The notes: generated by a model from the sequence alone, not told the origin. A DNA stretch of 27,238 bases from an uncultured Oscillospiraceae bacterium (GCA_934565795.1 CAKTIM010000028.1:1-27238); one strand, 5' to 3'; shown: positions 7,625 through 16,419, counted from the stretch's first letter. Program-made: numbers and translations.

Positions 7625-8935
7625 TTACAGATTCTCAAAGCCGGGCTTTCCGAGAAGCTGGAACATATTGTGCTTGTATTCCTCTACGCCGGGCTGATTA
7701 AAGGGGTTTACCCCTAATATATATGCGGAAATGGCGCAGGACAGCTCCATGAAATAGAAAAGCTCGCCCACCTTTTCCTCGTTCAGCGCGCCGCAGTCCA
7801 TGGTGATGACGGGGGTGCCGCCGCCTGCGTGGGCGGCCACCGTGCCCAGGTAGGCATTCTCGTCCACCTCGTCCAGGTTTTTCCCGGCCAGGTAGTTCAG
7901 CTGATCCAGATTTTTGACATCGGTGCCGATGGTGCAGCGCTGCTCCGGCGGGTCGAAGCGGAGCATGGTTTCAAAGAGATTGCGCTTGCCCTGCTGGATC
8001 AGCTGCCCCAGGGAGTGCAGGTCGGTGGTGAACAGAGCGGCGGTGGGGAAAAGCCCCTTACCCTGCTTGCCCTCGGATTCGGCAAACAGATGCTGCCACC
8101 AGGAACCGAACAGCCGGAAGTCCGGCTCGAAGCTGCTGAGGATTTCAATGGCCTTTCCGTGGCGGCACATGAGGTTGCGGATGGCGGCATAGAGCCACAC
8201 GGGGTTTTCATAGGAGCGCAGGTCATAGCTCTCCTTTGCCTCCATGGCACCGCAGAGCACCTTTTGAATGTCGATTCCGGCGGCAGCCATGGGCAGCAGC
8301 CCCGCCGGGCTGAGCACCGAGTACCGCCCGCCCACGCTGGGGGGGATGGAGAAGGCCTCCCAGCCCTCCTCCTGGGCCATCTGCCGCAGCGCTCCCTTGA
8401 TGGGGTCGGTGATGGCGACAATGCGCTCCCTGGCTCCGTCGGTGCCGTATTTGCGCTCCAGCATCCACCGCAGCGCCCGGGTGGCAATGGCCGGCTCGGT
8501 GGTGACGCCGGACTTGGAGATGATGACCACGGCATAATCCCGGCCGTCCAGGAGCCGCATCAGCTCATTCCACTGCCGGGTGCTCAGGCTGTTGCCTGCG
8601 TAAAAGATCTGCGGGTCGCCCTTCCGGCCCCGGCCCAGGTTGCGGTGCTCCCCCTGCAGCAGTTCCACGGCGGCGCGGGCACCAAGGTAGGAGCCGCTCA
8701 CGCCCACCACTACAAGGACATCGCAGCTGCTGCGCAGCCTCTGCGCTGCGGCCTGGATACGGGTGATTTCCGGCGTGACCTCCCGGGTGGGAAGCTTCAT
8801 CCAGCCCAGGTGCTCGCTTTTTTCTCCACTGTCGGCATCCAGGCAGGCGTGGGCGGCGGAAACGTCCTTTTCAATCCCCATCAGATCTCCGAATTCCACG
8901 CTTCCCCACACATTTGAGATGTCAACCTTTATCAT
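7625..8935 (-). CDS. pgi: Glucose-6-phosphate isomerase
   Basis: A 436-residue protein, the short length normal for Firmicute enzymes. It interconverts glucose 6-phosphate and fructose 6-phosphate in glycolysis and gluconeogenesis, in the cytosol. Seen in the sequence: the sugar-isomerase phosphate-binding ISKSGVTTEP (139-148), the signature SVGGRYSVLSPAGL (about 200-213), the catalytic-region segment GSWWQHLFAESEGK, and a C-terminal helix with GVEEYKHNMFQLLGKPGF. AAAGGACG precedes the ATG by about 12 bp. The gene is divergent from the capE operon, and the two promoter regions share 178 bp. Confidence 0.95.
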   Translation of the reverse strand: MIKVDISNVWGSVEFGDLMGIEKDVSAAHACLDADSGEKSEHLGWMKLPTREVTPEITRIQAAAQRLRSSCDVLVVVGVSGSYLGARAAVELLQGEHRNLGRGRKGDPQIFYAGNSLSTRQWNELMRLLDGRDYAVVIISKSGVTTEPAIATRALRWMLERKYGTDGARERIVAITDPIKGALRQMAQEEGWEAFSIPPSVGGRYSVLSPAGLLPMAAAGIDIQKVLCGAMEAKESYDLRSYENPVWLYAAIRNLMCRHGKAIEILSSFEPDFRLFGSWWQHLFAESEGKQGKGLFPTAALFTTDLHSLGQLIQQGKRNLFETMLRFDPPEQRCTIGTDVKNLDQLNYLAGKNLDEVDENAYLGTVAAHAGGGTPVITMDCGALNEEKVGELFYFMELSCAISAYILGVNPFNQPGVEEYKHNMFQLLGKPGFENL

Positions 8936-8962
8936 ACAGGAAATACGTCCTTTCTGTTGCGA

Positions 8963-8971
8963 ATCATACCA
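8963..8971 (-). promoter_or_regulatory. Probable extended -10 of pgi
   Basis: On the minus strand TGGTATGAT reads as an extended -10 (TG-n-TATGAT) about 28 bp before the pgi start. No good -35 box is seen at 16-18 bp (the best is TTTGCT at 15 bp), so the call is tentative. Confidence 0.35.
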
Positions 8972-9034
8972 GTGGTATTTTACAGCAAAACGCGCCCCAG
9001 CGCAAGAGGCTTTCGGAAAACGAATTATTTTTTA

Positions 9035-9063
9035 TGGACATGCCGGTGCTTCGGTGGTATAAT
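9035..9063 (+). promoter_or_regulatory. Promoter of the capE-capG operon
   Basis: TGGACA (9035-9040) and a perfect TATAAT (9058-9063) are 17 bp apart. The ATG of the first gene is 51 bp downstream, with AAAGGAG as ribosome site. Confidence 0.75.
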
Positions 9064-9113
9064 GGGACGAAAATAGGTATTCTATGGCCTGAAAGATAAA
9101 GGAGAAAACGTCT

Positions 9114-10160
9114 ATGTCTGCATTTTCTGGCGCAACGCTGCTGATTACCGGCGGAACCGGGTCGTTCGGCAATACGGTGCTGAAGCATTTTCTGGATACG
9201 GATATCGGCCAGATCCGAATTTTCTCGCGGGATGAAAAGAAGCAGGATGACATGCGCCATCAGCTTCAGGCGACCCATCCCGACAGCGCGAAAAAGGTCA
9301 AGTTTTACGTCGGTGACGTCCGCGATCCTCAGTCCATCCGGGATGCGGTGCCGGGGGTGGATTACATTTTTCACGCGGCGGCATTGAAGCAGGTACCCTC
9401 CTGCGAGTTTTTCCCCATGCAGGCGGTGAAAACCAATGTGGAGGGGACGGACAATCTGCTCCGCGCCGCTGTGGAGGGGAAGGTCAAGCGGGTGGTGTGC
9501 CTGTCCACCGACAAGGCGGCCTATCCCATCAACGCCATGGGCATCTCCAAGGCCATGATGGAGCACGTGATCTATGCCAACGCTCGGGTGGCGGCGGAGC
9601 GGGGGGATACCACCATCTGCTGCACCCGCTACGGCAATGTGATGTGCAGCCGGGGCAGCGTCATTCCGCTGTTCATCGATCAGATTCATGCCGGGAACCC
9701 CATCACCATCACCGACCCCAACATGACCCGCTTCCTGATGAACCTGGACGAGGCGGTGGACTTGGTGAAATTCGCCTTTGAGCATGCCAACCCCGGCGAC
9801 CTGTTCATCCAGAAGGCGGATGCCTCCACCATCGGCGACCTGGCAAAGGCGGTGCAGCAGCTCTTTGGCGACACCGGCACCAACATCATCGGCACCCGCC
9901 ACGGCGAAAAGCTCTATGAGACCCTGATGACCCGGGAGGAGCGGCTGCGCAGCGAGGATATGGGCAACTATTTCCGGGTGGCGGCGGACAGCCGGGATCT
10001 GAACTACGACAAGTTCTTCGTCCAGGGCCAGGTGCTTACCCAGGCGGAGGAATCCTACACCAGCCACAACACCGTCCGGCTGGATGTGGAAGGCACCGTC
10101 AAGAAGATTTTGACCACCGACTATGTGCGCGAGGAGCTGGCCGGAATCCGGCACAATTGA
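9114..10160 (+). CDS. capE: UDP-GlcNAc 4,6-dehydratase/5-epimerase, CapE type
   Basis: A 348-residue short-chain dehydrogenase-like enzyme. TGGTGSFG (12-19) binds NAD(P), HAAALKQVP lies at 87-95, and STDKA at 131-135 is part of the active site. Where classical SDR enzymes have YxxxK, this one has MGISK (142-146). A missing Tyr there is, to my knowledge, a feature of CapE/FlaA1-type dehydratases. The C-terminal HGEKLYETLMTREE is typical for CapE/WbjB/FnlA. Known role of the family: the first step from UDP-GlcNAc towards UDP-N-acetyl-L-fucosamine, a capsule or O-antigen sugar precursor. It heads a four-gene operon, and the next gene starts 10 bp after its stop. The context with capF and capG strongly supports this role over a PseB-like one. 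Confidence 0.88.
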   Translation: MSAFSGATLLITGGTGSFGNTVLKHFLDTDIGQIRIFSRDEKKQDDMRHQLQATHPDSAKKVKFYVGDVRDPQSIRDAVPGVDYIFHAAALKQVPSCEFFPMQAVKTNVEGTDNLLRAAVEGKVKRVVCLSTDKAAYPINAMGISKAMMEHVIYANARVAAERGDTTICCTRYGNVMCSRGSVIPLFIDQIHAGNPITITDPNMTRFLMNLDEAVDLVKFAFEHANPGDLFIQKADASTIGDLAKAVQQLFGDTGTNIIGTRHGEKLYETLMTREERLRSEDMGNYFRVAADSRDLNYDKFFVQGQVLTQAEESYTSHNTVRLDVEGTVKKILTTDYVREELAGIRHN

Positions 10161-10170
10161 GGAGACGGCG

Positions 10171-11367
10171 ATGAATATTTTGGTAACCGGCGCCAGGGGC
10201 ATGGTGGGAACCGCCCTGGTGAACAATCTGAAAAACCTGCGTGACGGCAAAAACCGCACCCGCCCGGATCTGCACATTGAGGCAGTTTACGAGTACGATC
10301 TCCATTCTACCCCCCAGGAGCTGGATGAATACTGCCGCAAAGCGGACTTCGTGTTCAACCTGGCGGGGGTGAACCGGCCGGAAAACCCGGAGGATTTTAT
10401 GAAGGGGAACTTCGGCTTCGCCTCCGACCTGCTGTGCTGCCTGAAAAAGCACGGAAATAAGGCCCCTATTATGCTGTCCTCCTCCATTCAGGCCACACTT
10501 TCCGGCCGCTTCGGCGACAGCGAGTACGGCCGCAGCAAAAAGGCGGGGGAGGAGCTGTTCTTCCGCTATGCGGAGGAAACCGGCACAAAGGTGGCGGTAT
10601 ACCGCTTTTCCAACCTGATGGGTCACAGCCGCCCCAAGTACAACAGCGCCGTGAGCACCTTCTGCTGGGCGGTGGCCAACGATCAGCCCTTTACGGTGAA
10701 CGACCGCAGCACGGAGCTGGAGCTGTTGTACATCGACGACCTGGTGGAGGGCATGTTTGACCTGCTGGAGGGCAAGGAGCAGCACTGTGAGTTTGGCGGC
10801 GTGGAAACAGTCCTGAAAGAGGATGGCCGCTACTGCTGCGTGCCCGTGACCCATAAGGTCACCCTGGGCGAGATCGTGGATCTGCTTCAGCAATTCAAGG
10901 CCCAGCCTGCCACGCTGCTGATGCCCAAAATGCCGGATGGCTCCTTTGCCAAGAAGCTCTATTCCCTGTATCTGACCTATCTGCCCACGGATCGGTTCAA
11001 ATACGCGCTGAAAATGAACGCCGACAGCCGCGGCTCCTTCACAGAGCTGCTGCACACGGCGGACTGCGGCCAGGTATCCGTGAACATCAGCCGCCCCGGC
11101 GTCACCAAGGGGCAGCACTGGCACAACAGCAAGTGGGAGCAGTTCATTGTGGTGTCCGGCCACGCTCTGATCCAGGAGCGCAACATCAACACCGGCGAGA
11201 CGGTGGAGTTTGAGGTTTCCGGGGATAAAATCGAATCGGTCTACATGATCCCCGGCTGGACGCACAACATCATCAACCTCTCCCAGACGGAGAATCTGGT
11301 CACGGTGATGACCTGCAACGAAATATTTGACCCCACCCACCCGGATACCTTCCAGGAGTGTGTCTGA
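10171..11367 (+). CDS. capF: Bifunctional reductase with cupin domain, CapF type
   Basis: A 398-residue protein. The ATG at 10171 is preferred because GAGGAGA lies 6 bp upstream and it follows the capE stop directly; a longer in-frame start has no such support. The N-terminal SDR domain has GARGMVG (7-13) and the catalytic Y119-x3-K123 (EYGRSKKAGEE). The C-terminal 120 residues form a cupin (GVTKGQHWHNSKWEQFIVVSG, PGWTHNIINLS) whose histidines would hold zinc. This SDR-plus-cupin architecture is specific to CapF/WbjC/FnlB, which epimerises at C-3 and reduces at C-4 to give UDP-N-acetyl-L-6-deoxytalosamine. No truncation is seen. Confidence 0.92.
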   Translation: MNILVTGARGMVGTALVNNLKNLRDGKNRTRPDLHIEAVYEYDLHSTPQELDEYCRKADFVFNLAGVNRPENPEDFMKGNFGFASDLLCCLKKHGNKAPIMLSSSIQATLSGRFGDSEYGRSKKAGEELFFRYAEETGTKVAVYRFSNLMGHSRPKYNSAVSTFCWAVANDQPFTVNDRSTELELLYIDDLVEGMFDLLEGKEQHCEFGGVETVLKEDGRYCCVPVTHKVTLGEIVDLLQQFKAQPATLLMPKMPDGSFAKKLYSLYLTYLPTDRFKYALKMNADSRGSFTELLHTADCGQVSVNISRPGVTKGQHWHNSKWEQFIVVSGHALIQERNINTGETVEFEVSGDKIESVYMIPGWTHNIINLSQTENLVTVMTCNEIFDPTHPDTFQECV

Positions 11368-11368
11368 T

Positions 11369-12046
11369 ATGGACAGAGATAAGTTGATTGCGCTGCTGAA
11401 AAAGCATCACACCGCCTTTTCGGCTATGCTGAACATATATAATCACCTCCCATTCAACAATTCCATCAAGGGAAAGGTGAAGCTTTCCACCGGGGTTACC
11501 ATGCTGAAAAAGTGCCGGATCGTCAGCGGCGGGACGGACAATGAAATTATCATCGGCGACCTGTCCACACTGGAGCGCTGCGAGATCTATATCTACGGCA
11601 GCCATAACACCATCTGCCTGGGCGACCGGGTCTCCTGCACCCAGGCCTGCTTCTGCATCGAGGGCGATCATAACCGTATTGAAATCGGCTTCCACACCAC
11701 TTTGTTTGGAGAGATTCAGCTGGCCGCCATTGAGGGAACGAAGATCACCATCGGCGAGGAGTGCATTTTCTCCAGTAAGATCGAGCTGCGCACGGGAGAT
11801 TCCCACACTGTTTTGCGCAAGGGTACCATGGAGCGGATCAACCCTTCCCGGTCCATCGGAATCGGCGACCACGTCTGGGTGGGCACCAAGGTCACCATGC
11901 TCAAGGGGACTCAGGTGCCCCGGGACTGCGTGGTGGGCGCAGGCTCGCTGCTGTGCAAATCATATGAGCATCCAAACTGCGTAATTGCCGGCGTACCAGC
12001 CAAGGAAGTCAAGCAGAATATTGACTGGCTGCGGGAGCGGATATAA
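11369..12046 (+). CDS. Left-handed beta-helix acyltransferase (hexapeptide repeat)
   Basis: A 225-residue protein. The ATG at 11369 follows the capF stop by one base and has AGGAG 10 bp upstream. From about residue 50 onward there are degenerate hexapeptide repeats (EIIIGD, ITIGEE, SIGIGD, TKVTML) and the C-terminal signature GVPAKEVK of MaaT/WbbJ-like O-acetyltransferases. The DHVWVGTKVTMLKGTQVP stretch is the usual catalytic coil region of this superfamily. It probably moves an acetyl or another acyl group onto a sugar or glycan, with acetyl-CoA as likely donor. Its place between capF and capG suggests that the fucosamine-containing glycan, or a sugar in it, is O-acylated. The acceptor is not known. 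Confidence 0.8.
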   Translation: MDRDKLIALLKKHHTAFSAMLNIYNHLPFNNSIKGKVKLSTGVTMLKKCRIVSGGTDNEIIIGDLSTLERCEIYIYGSHNTICLGDRVSCTQACFCIEGDHNRIEIGFHTTLFGEIQLAAIEGTKITIGEECIFSSKIELRTGDSHTVLRKGTMERINPSRSIGIGDHVWVGTKVTMLKGTQVPRDCVVGAGSLLCKSYEHPNCVIAGVPAKEVKQNIDWLRERI

Positions 12047-12055
12047 GGAGGAGCT

Positions 12056-13231
12056 ATGGGAGACTACAGCAAGGTTTCATTTCAGAACAACGGTAAATTG
12101 AAGCTGCTGATCATTGTGGGCACCCGGCCGGAGATCATCCGGCTGGCGGCGGTGATCAACAAGACCCGGAGGTACTTTGATGTGATCCTGGCCCATACGG
12201 GGCAGAATTATGATTACAACCTGAACGGTGTATTTTTCCACGATCTGGCGCTGAAAGACCCGGAGGTATACATGGACGCCGTGGGTGCTGACCTGGGCGA
12301 GACCATGGGCAATATCATCGCGGAATCCTATAAGCTGATGGTGTCCATCCGGCCGGATGCCGTGCTGGTGCTGGGGGATACCAACAGCTGCCTTTCCGTT
12401 ATTGGCGCCAAGCGGCTGCACATTCCCATCTTCCACATGGAGGCGGGCAACCGCTGCAAGGACGAGTGCCTGCCCGAGGAGACCAACCGGCGGATCGTGG
12501 ACATCATCTCCGATGTGAACATGGCCTATTCCGAGCATGCCCGGCGCTATCTGGCCGATACGGGGCTGCCCAGGGAGCGCACCTATGTGACCGGGTCGCC
12601 CATGGCGGAGGTGCTGCATCAGAATCTTGAAAAGATCGAGGCCTCCGATATCCATGCCCGCCTGGGCCTGGAAAAGGGCAGGTATATCCTGCTGTCCGCC
12701 CACCGGGAGGAGAACATCGATACCGAGAAGAATTTTACGTCTTTGTTTACGGCAATCAACACGATGGCGGAGAAATACGATATGCCCATCCTGTATTCGT
12801 GCCATCCGCGTAGCCGTAAGCGGCTGGAGCAGAGCGGCTTCCGGCTGGACAGGCGGGTCATTCAGCATGAGCCGCTGGGCTTCCACGATTACAACTGCCT
12901 GCAAATGAACGCCTTCTGCGTGGTGTCCGATTCCGGCACCCTGCCGGAGGAGAGCAGCTTCTTCACCAGCGTCGGCCACCCGTTCCCGGCGGTGTGCATC
13001 CGCACCAGCACCGAGCGCCCGGAGGCGCTGGACAAGGGTGATTTCATCCTGGCCGGTATCGAGAGCCACAGCCTGCTGCAGGCCGTGGACGTGGCGGTGG
13101 AGATGAACAAGAACCACGACCTGGGCATTCCCGTGCCGGACTACACCGACGAGAACGTGTCCGACAAGGTGGTCAAGATCATTCAGAGCTACACCGGCGT
13201 GGTGAACAAGATGGTGTGGCGGAAGCAATAA
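12056..13231 (+). CDS. capG: UDP-HexNAc 2-epimerase, CapG/WbjD type
   Basis: A 391-residue enzyme of the UDP-GlcNAc 2-epimerase (WecB-like) superfamily. Typical segments are VGTRPEIIRLAAVI near residue 21, HTGQNYD, GDTNSCL, HMEAGNRC, ETNRRIVD, SAHREENID and VSDSGTLPEES. General WecB makes UDP-ManNAc. With capE and capF directly upstream, the likely reaction is instead the last step to UDP-N-acetyl-L-fucosamine. The ribosome site AAGGAGGAG overlaps the stop of the acyltransferase gene, so the four genes are one transcript. No glycosyltransferase or flippase follows, so the product must be used by enzymes encoded elsewhere. Confidence 0.88.
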   Translation: MGDYSKVSFQNNGKLKLLIIVGTRPEIIRLAAVINKTRRYFDVILAHTGQNYDYNLNGVFFHDLALKDPEVYMDAVGADLGETMGNIIAESYKLMVSIRPDAVLVLGDTNSCLSVIGAKRLHIPIFHMEAGNRCKDECLPEETNRRIVDIISDVNMAYSEHARRYLADTGLPRERTYVTGSPMAEVLHQNLEKIEASDIHARLGLEKGRYILLSAHREENIDTEKNFTSLFTAINTMAEKYDMPILYSCHPRSRKRLEQSGFRLDRRVIQHEPLGFHDYNCLQMNAFCVVSDSGTLPEESSFFTSVGHPFPAVCIRTSTERPEALDKGDFILAGIESHSLLQAVDVAVEMNKNHDLGIPVPDYTDENVSDKVVKIIQSYTGVVNKMVWRKQ

Positions 13232-13267
13232 GGCGGCCCTTTATCCGGCAAAAAAAGAAAAAATGTG

Positions 13268-13296
13268 TTGACCTGCCGCCCTTTTTCGGTTATAAT
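13268..13296 (+). promoter_or_regulatory. Strong promoter of rpmH
   Basis: TTGACC (13268-13273) and TATAAT (13291-13296) are 17 bp apart. The transcript would carry a leader of about 87 nt that contains a small dyad TGAC-tgtgaat-GTCA, before AAGGAGG and the rpmH ATG. Confidence 0.85.
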
Positions 13297-13389
13297 ACTC
13301 TGGCATGACTGTGAATGTCAGTGATTGTGCGTTGCTGCGGCCCTGTGGGCTGTTGAGCATATGAAGCAAAACAAGGAGGTGTATCTTTT

Positions 13390-13524
13390 ATGAAGCGTAC
13401 CTATCAGCCCAGCAGACGTCACCGTTCCAAGGTGCATGGTTTCCGTCAGAGAATGGCTTCTTCCAACGGTCGTAAGGTTCTTGCCCGCCGCCGTGCGAAG
13501 GGCCGCAAGGTTCTGTCCGCTTGA
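13390..13524 (+). CDS. rpmH: Ribosomal protein bL34
   Basis: A 44-residue, very basic protein ([20 protein letters not shown]...), the exact length and N-terminal signature of bL34 in the large ribosomal subunit. It is too short for many gene finders. AAGGAGG lies 9 bp before the ATG. It leads the conserved rpmH-rnpA-yidD-yidC-jag cluster that usually lies near the replication origin. Confidence 0.98.
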   Translation: MKRTYQPSRRHRSKVHGFRQRMASSNGRKVLARRRAKGRKVLSA

Positions 13525-13569
13525 TGAGCATTGGGCACCCCGGTGTGGGAATGTTGCTCTGAGCGAAAT

Positions 13570-13613
13570 GGGAGCAAAAGCGGGGTGAAGAGGATTCGCC
13601 CCGCTCCCTTTTT
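13570..13613 (+). terminator. Attenuator-like hairpin between rpmH and rnpA
   Basis: GGGAG...CGGGG pairs with CCCCG-CTCCC (outer 13570-13574 with 13604-13608, inner 13581-13585 with 13599-13603, with an internal bulge) and is followed by five Ts. Partial termination here would give the high bL34 to RnpA ratio that cells need (inference). Confidence 0.6.
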
Positions 13614-13669
13614 ATGTGGCGTTGCTGTGCGGGCCATAGAGACGGCAGCCGGATTTTGGAGTTAGCGCT

Positions 13670-14020
13670 ATGAAGTATTCCACCAGTTTGAAGCTCAATC
13701 ATATTTTCCGGCGGCTGTACCATACCTCCGGCGTGGCCGATTCGTACCTGGTGCTCTATGCCAGGAAAAACCGCCAGGGGATCAACCGGGTGGGCATCAC
13801 CGTCGGTAAGAAGCTGGGTCATGCGGTGTACCGCAACCGTACCCGCCGCCGCCTGCGGGAAATCTACCGGCTGAATGAGCAGCGGTTCCAGCCCGGCTGG
13901 GACATTGTGGTGGTGGCCCGTACCCGCGCGGTGGAGGCCCCGTTCCAGCGCCTGACGGCAAGCTATCTGAATCTGGCCGCCAGGGCCGGTATCCTGCGGG
14001 AAGATGGTGACCAGCCGTGA
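13670..14020 (+). CDS. rnpA: Ribonuclease P protein component
   Basis: A 116-residue basic protein that assists the RNase P RNA in cutting 5' leaders from tRNA precursors. The signature [12 protein letters not shown] (55-66) and the N-terminal [10 protein letters not shown] segment are diagnostic. GGAG lies about 12 bp before the ATG. The gene ends at TGA 14018-14020, which overlaps the GTG start of yidD by two bases. Its RNA partner gene is not in this window. Confidence 0.97.
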   Translation: MKYSTSLKLNHIFRRLYHTSGVADSYLVLYARKNRQGINRVGITVGKKLGHAVYRNRTRRRLREIYRLNEQRFQPGWDIVVVARTRAVEAPFQRLTASYLNLAARAGILREDGDQP

Positions 14021-14229
14021 AAAGGGTATTGTTGTGCCTGATCCGATTTTATCAGAAGAACATTTCTCCCATGTTTCCGCCTCGGTGCCGGTTCCGCCCC
14101 ACCTGCTCGGCCTATGCCTACGAGGCGATCTGCCGCTACGGGGCAATCCGCGGTGGATGGCTGGCAATCAAGCGGATTGCCAAATGCCACCCGTTTTATC
14201 ACGGGGATACCTATGACCCCGTCCCATGA
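14017..14229 (+). CDS. yidD: Membrane protein insertion efficiency factor YidD
   Basis: A 70-residue protein with the full family pattern: [22 protein letters not shown], then [20 protein letters not shown] and the ending [12 protein letters not shown]. Three conserved cysteines are present. Start choice: GTG at 14017, which overlaps the rnpA stop, so translation is probably coupled. An internal start further in would remove the conserved N-terminal helix. It helps YidC/Sec insert membrane proteins at the inner face of the membrane. Confidence 0.93.
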   Translation: MKRVLLCLIRFYQKNISPMFPPRCRFRPTCSAYAYEAICRYGAIRGGWLAIKRIAKCHPFYHGDTYDPVP

Positions 14230-14262
14230 AGCAATGACTTCAAAGAATAAGGAGGAAAGTCC

Positions 14263-15507
14263 ATGTTCCTGTTCTCCCTTGCTGATATCATCCAGGTTCC
14301 CTTCGGCTACCTGATGGGCTGGCTGTATCAGTTTACTAACAACTATGGTATCGCGCTGATCCTGTTCTCCATCATCGTGCAGCTGGTGATGCTGCCCATG
14401 ACGGCCAAGTCCAAGAAGAGCATGATGAAGATGTCCCGCCTCCAGCCCCGGATGCAGGAGATCCAGCGCCGCTATGCCGACGACCCCCAGCGCCAGAACG
14501 CGGCCATCCAGGCCATGTATAAGGAAGAGGGCGTGTCCATGGGCGGCGGCTGCCTGTGGAGCCTGGTGCCCATGCTGATCATCATCCCGCTGTATACCGT
14601 GGTGCGTCAGCCCCTGGTGTACATGCTCCATGAGAGCGTGGAGACCGCCAATCAGATCGTGGAGGTGCTGAAAAACGCCGCCCCCGAGGCATTCAGCTCC
14701 AACGCCTATTACAATCAGATCACCGCTGCCCAGCTGATTCCCCAGTATGTCGACGTGCTGAAGGAGGCCATCCCCGGCATCAGCGACACCGTGCTGAACG
14801 GCATCAACTTCGGCTTCCTGGGCTGCAACCTGGGCTTGATCCCGCCCTTTAACGTGTTTGCCTCCACCTTCTGGACTTGGCCGAACGTGGGCCTGTTCCT
14901 GCTGGCCCTGCTGTCCGCGGGCAACCAGGTGGTCACCATGTGGATCAACCAGAAGATGAACGACTCCGTGGTTACCAATAAGGACGGCATCCAGGATAAG
15001 GAGACCGCCCAGAATTCCCAGGCCGCCCAGACCAGCAAGGTTATGATGTATACCATGCCGCTGATGATGCTGTGGATCGGCTTTACTGTGCCTGCCTCCC
15101 TGTCGCTGTACTGGCTGACCGGCGGCGTGGTGCGCACCATCGAGGATGTGCTGCTGACCAAGAAGTACCGCACCCAGTATGACGCCGAGGATGCCGAGCG
15201 GCTCAAGCGCCGCCTGGAGCAGGATCGGCTGGAGGCCGAGAAAGAGCAGCAGCGGGCCGAGCGCCGGGCTGCCAACCCCGACGGCATCACCGAAAATACC
15301 AGCAAGAAAAAGATGCAGAAGAAGCAGCGCGAGCAGGAGGAAGCCGAGCGCGCCGCCGCTGCCAAGGAATACGCTGCCAGGAAGGGCCTGACGGTGGATG
15401 AGGAAGAGACCAAGAGCGAGACTATGTCCGGCATCGCCGACCGTCCCTATTGCAAGGGGCGCAATTACGACCCCGACCGCTACGCTTCCAATCAAACGGA
15501 GGAATGA
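14263..15507 (+). CDS. yidC: Membrane protein insertase YidC (Oxa1/SpoIIIJ family)
   Basis: A 414-residue protein with AATAAGGAGG before the ATG. There is no lipoprotein signal; the protein starts with a hydrophobic helix. Core features: helix ALILFSIIVQLVMLPM, the coiled-coil hairpin LQPRMQEIQRRYADDPQRQNA, then four further membrane helices up to SLYWLTGGVVRTIEDV. The last 105 residues form a charged Arg/Glu/Lys-rich cytosolic tail, which may contact ribosomes. The groove position that holds a conserved Arg in Bacillus SpoIIIJ (IRLLILPL) is Gln40 here (VQLVMLPM). The family inserts small membrane proteins with or without SecYEG. It is followed after 3 bp by jag. Confidence 0.96.
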   Translation: MFLFSLADIIQVPFGYLMGWLYQFTNNYGIALILFSIIVQLVMLPMTAKSKKSMMKMSRLQPRMQEIQRRYADDPQRQNAAIQAMYKEEGVSMGGGCLWSLVPMLIIIPLYTVVRQPLVYMLHESVETANQIVEVLKNAAPEAFSSNAYYNQITAAQLIPQYVDVLKEAIPGISDTVLNGINFGFLGCNLGLIPPFNVFASTFWTWPNVGLFLLALLSAGNQVVTMWINQKMNDSVVTNKDGIQDKETAQNSQAAQTSKVMMYTMPLMMLWIGFTVPASLSLYWLTGGVVRTIEDVLLTKKYRTQYDAEDAERLKRRLEQDRLEAEKEQQRAERRAANPDGITENTSKKKMQKKQREQEEAERAAAAKEYAARKGLTVDEEETKSETMSGIADRPYCKGRNYDPDRYASNQTEE

Positions 15508-15510
15508 TCC

Positions 15511-16419
15511 ATGGAAAAGAAAAGCATTATCACCGGCAAGACCATTGACGAGGCAAAGGCAAACGCTTCCGCCCAGCTGGGCCTGGATGCCGACAGCTTC
15601 TCCTATCAGGTGGTTCAGATGCCCAAGTCGGGCTTTCTGGGCATCGGCGCCCAGCCTGCCAAGATCGAGGTGACCTACCAGGTGCCCGACCCTGTGCCCG
15701 AGGCACCCAAGGTGGCCCTGTCCGCCGCCTCCCGCTCCAAGCCCAAGCCCCCCAAGAAGCCGGAGCCGAAGCCAGAGCCGCCCAAGCCCGCTGCCCCCGC
15801 GCCCCAGCCCAAGGCGGAGCCGGAGGCGGAAAGCGCGCCCGTTGAGCCCCAGAGCAAGCCCGAGCGCCGGGAGCGTCCCCCCCGCGAGCCGAGAGAGCCC
15901 CGGGAGAGAAAGCCCCAGGCCCCCAAGGCTCCCAAGGAGCCGAAGGTGTACGCCCCTGCCGAGCCGGGCAGCGTGGAGGAGAAGATCGAAACCTTTATCG
16001 CGGGCCTGCTTGAGCGCATGGATTCCAAGGCCGTACCCCACTGCTGGAAGGAAGACGGCAATACATACCAGGTGGAGCTGGTGGGTGAGGATCTGGGTTA
16101 CCTGATCGGCCGCCGGGGTGACACCCTGGACGCCATTCAGCACCTGGCCAATTATTCCATCAACCGGGGCGTTGAGGGCCGTGTCCGCATCAATGTGGAC
16201 GCCGAAAGCTACCGGGAGAAGCGGGAGGAGAGCCTGCGCCGCTATGCGGTGAAGAAGGCTCAGCAGGTGCTGAAAATGCGCCGCCGCACCACCCTGGAGC
16301 CGATGAACGCCTATGAGCGCCACGTGATCCACGCCGCCCTGCAGGACATGGACAACATCACCACCCATTCCACCGGCGTCGAACCAAACCGCTGCGTCGT
16401 CATCGAGTACGTCCGTTAA
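15511..16419 (+). CDS. jag: RNA-binding protein Jag/KhpB (SpoIIIJ-associated)
   Basis: A 302-residue protein in three parts. The N-terminal Jag_N domain spans residues 1-54 (TGKTIDEAKANA, KSGFLGIGAQPAKIEV). A linker of about 90 residues is Pro/Lys/Glu/Arg-rich. At the C-terminus are a KH domain with the GxxG loop YLIGRRGDTLDAIQ and an R3H domain with R-H-V-I-H. The linker is longer than in many homologues and very proline-rich. In streptococci and bacilli KhpB/EloR binds RNA and controls cell elongation and division. Pairing with yidC is conserved. GGAGG overlaps the end of yidC. A strong terminator follows 3 bp after the stop. Confidence 0.95.
   Translation: MEKKSIITGKTIDEAKANASAQLGLDADSFSYQVVQMPKSGFLGIGAQPAKIEVTYQVPDPVPEAPKVALSAASRSKPKPPKKPEPKPEPPKPAAPAPQPKAEPEAESAPVEPQSKPERRERPPREPREPRERKPQAPKAPKEPKVYAPAEPGSVEEKIETFIAGLLERMDSKAVPHCWKEDGNTYQVELVGEDLGYLIGRRGDTLDAIQHLANYSINRGVEGRVRINVDAESYREKREESLRRYAVKKAQQVLKMRRRTTLEPMNAYERHVIHAALQDMDNITTHSTGVEPNRCVVIEYVR

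Noticed and set aside
13232..13389. Replication origin upstream of rpmH
   Set aside because: No cluster of TTATNCACA boxes and no AT-rich unwinding stretch beyond the promoter were seen.
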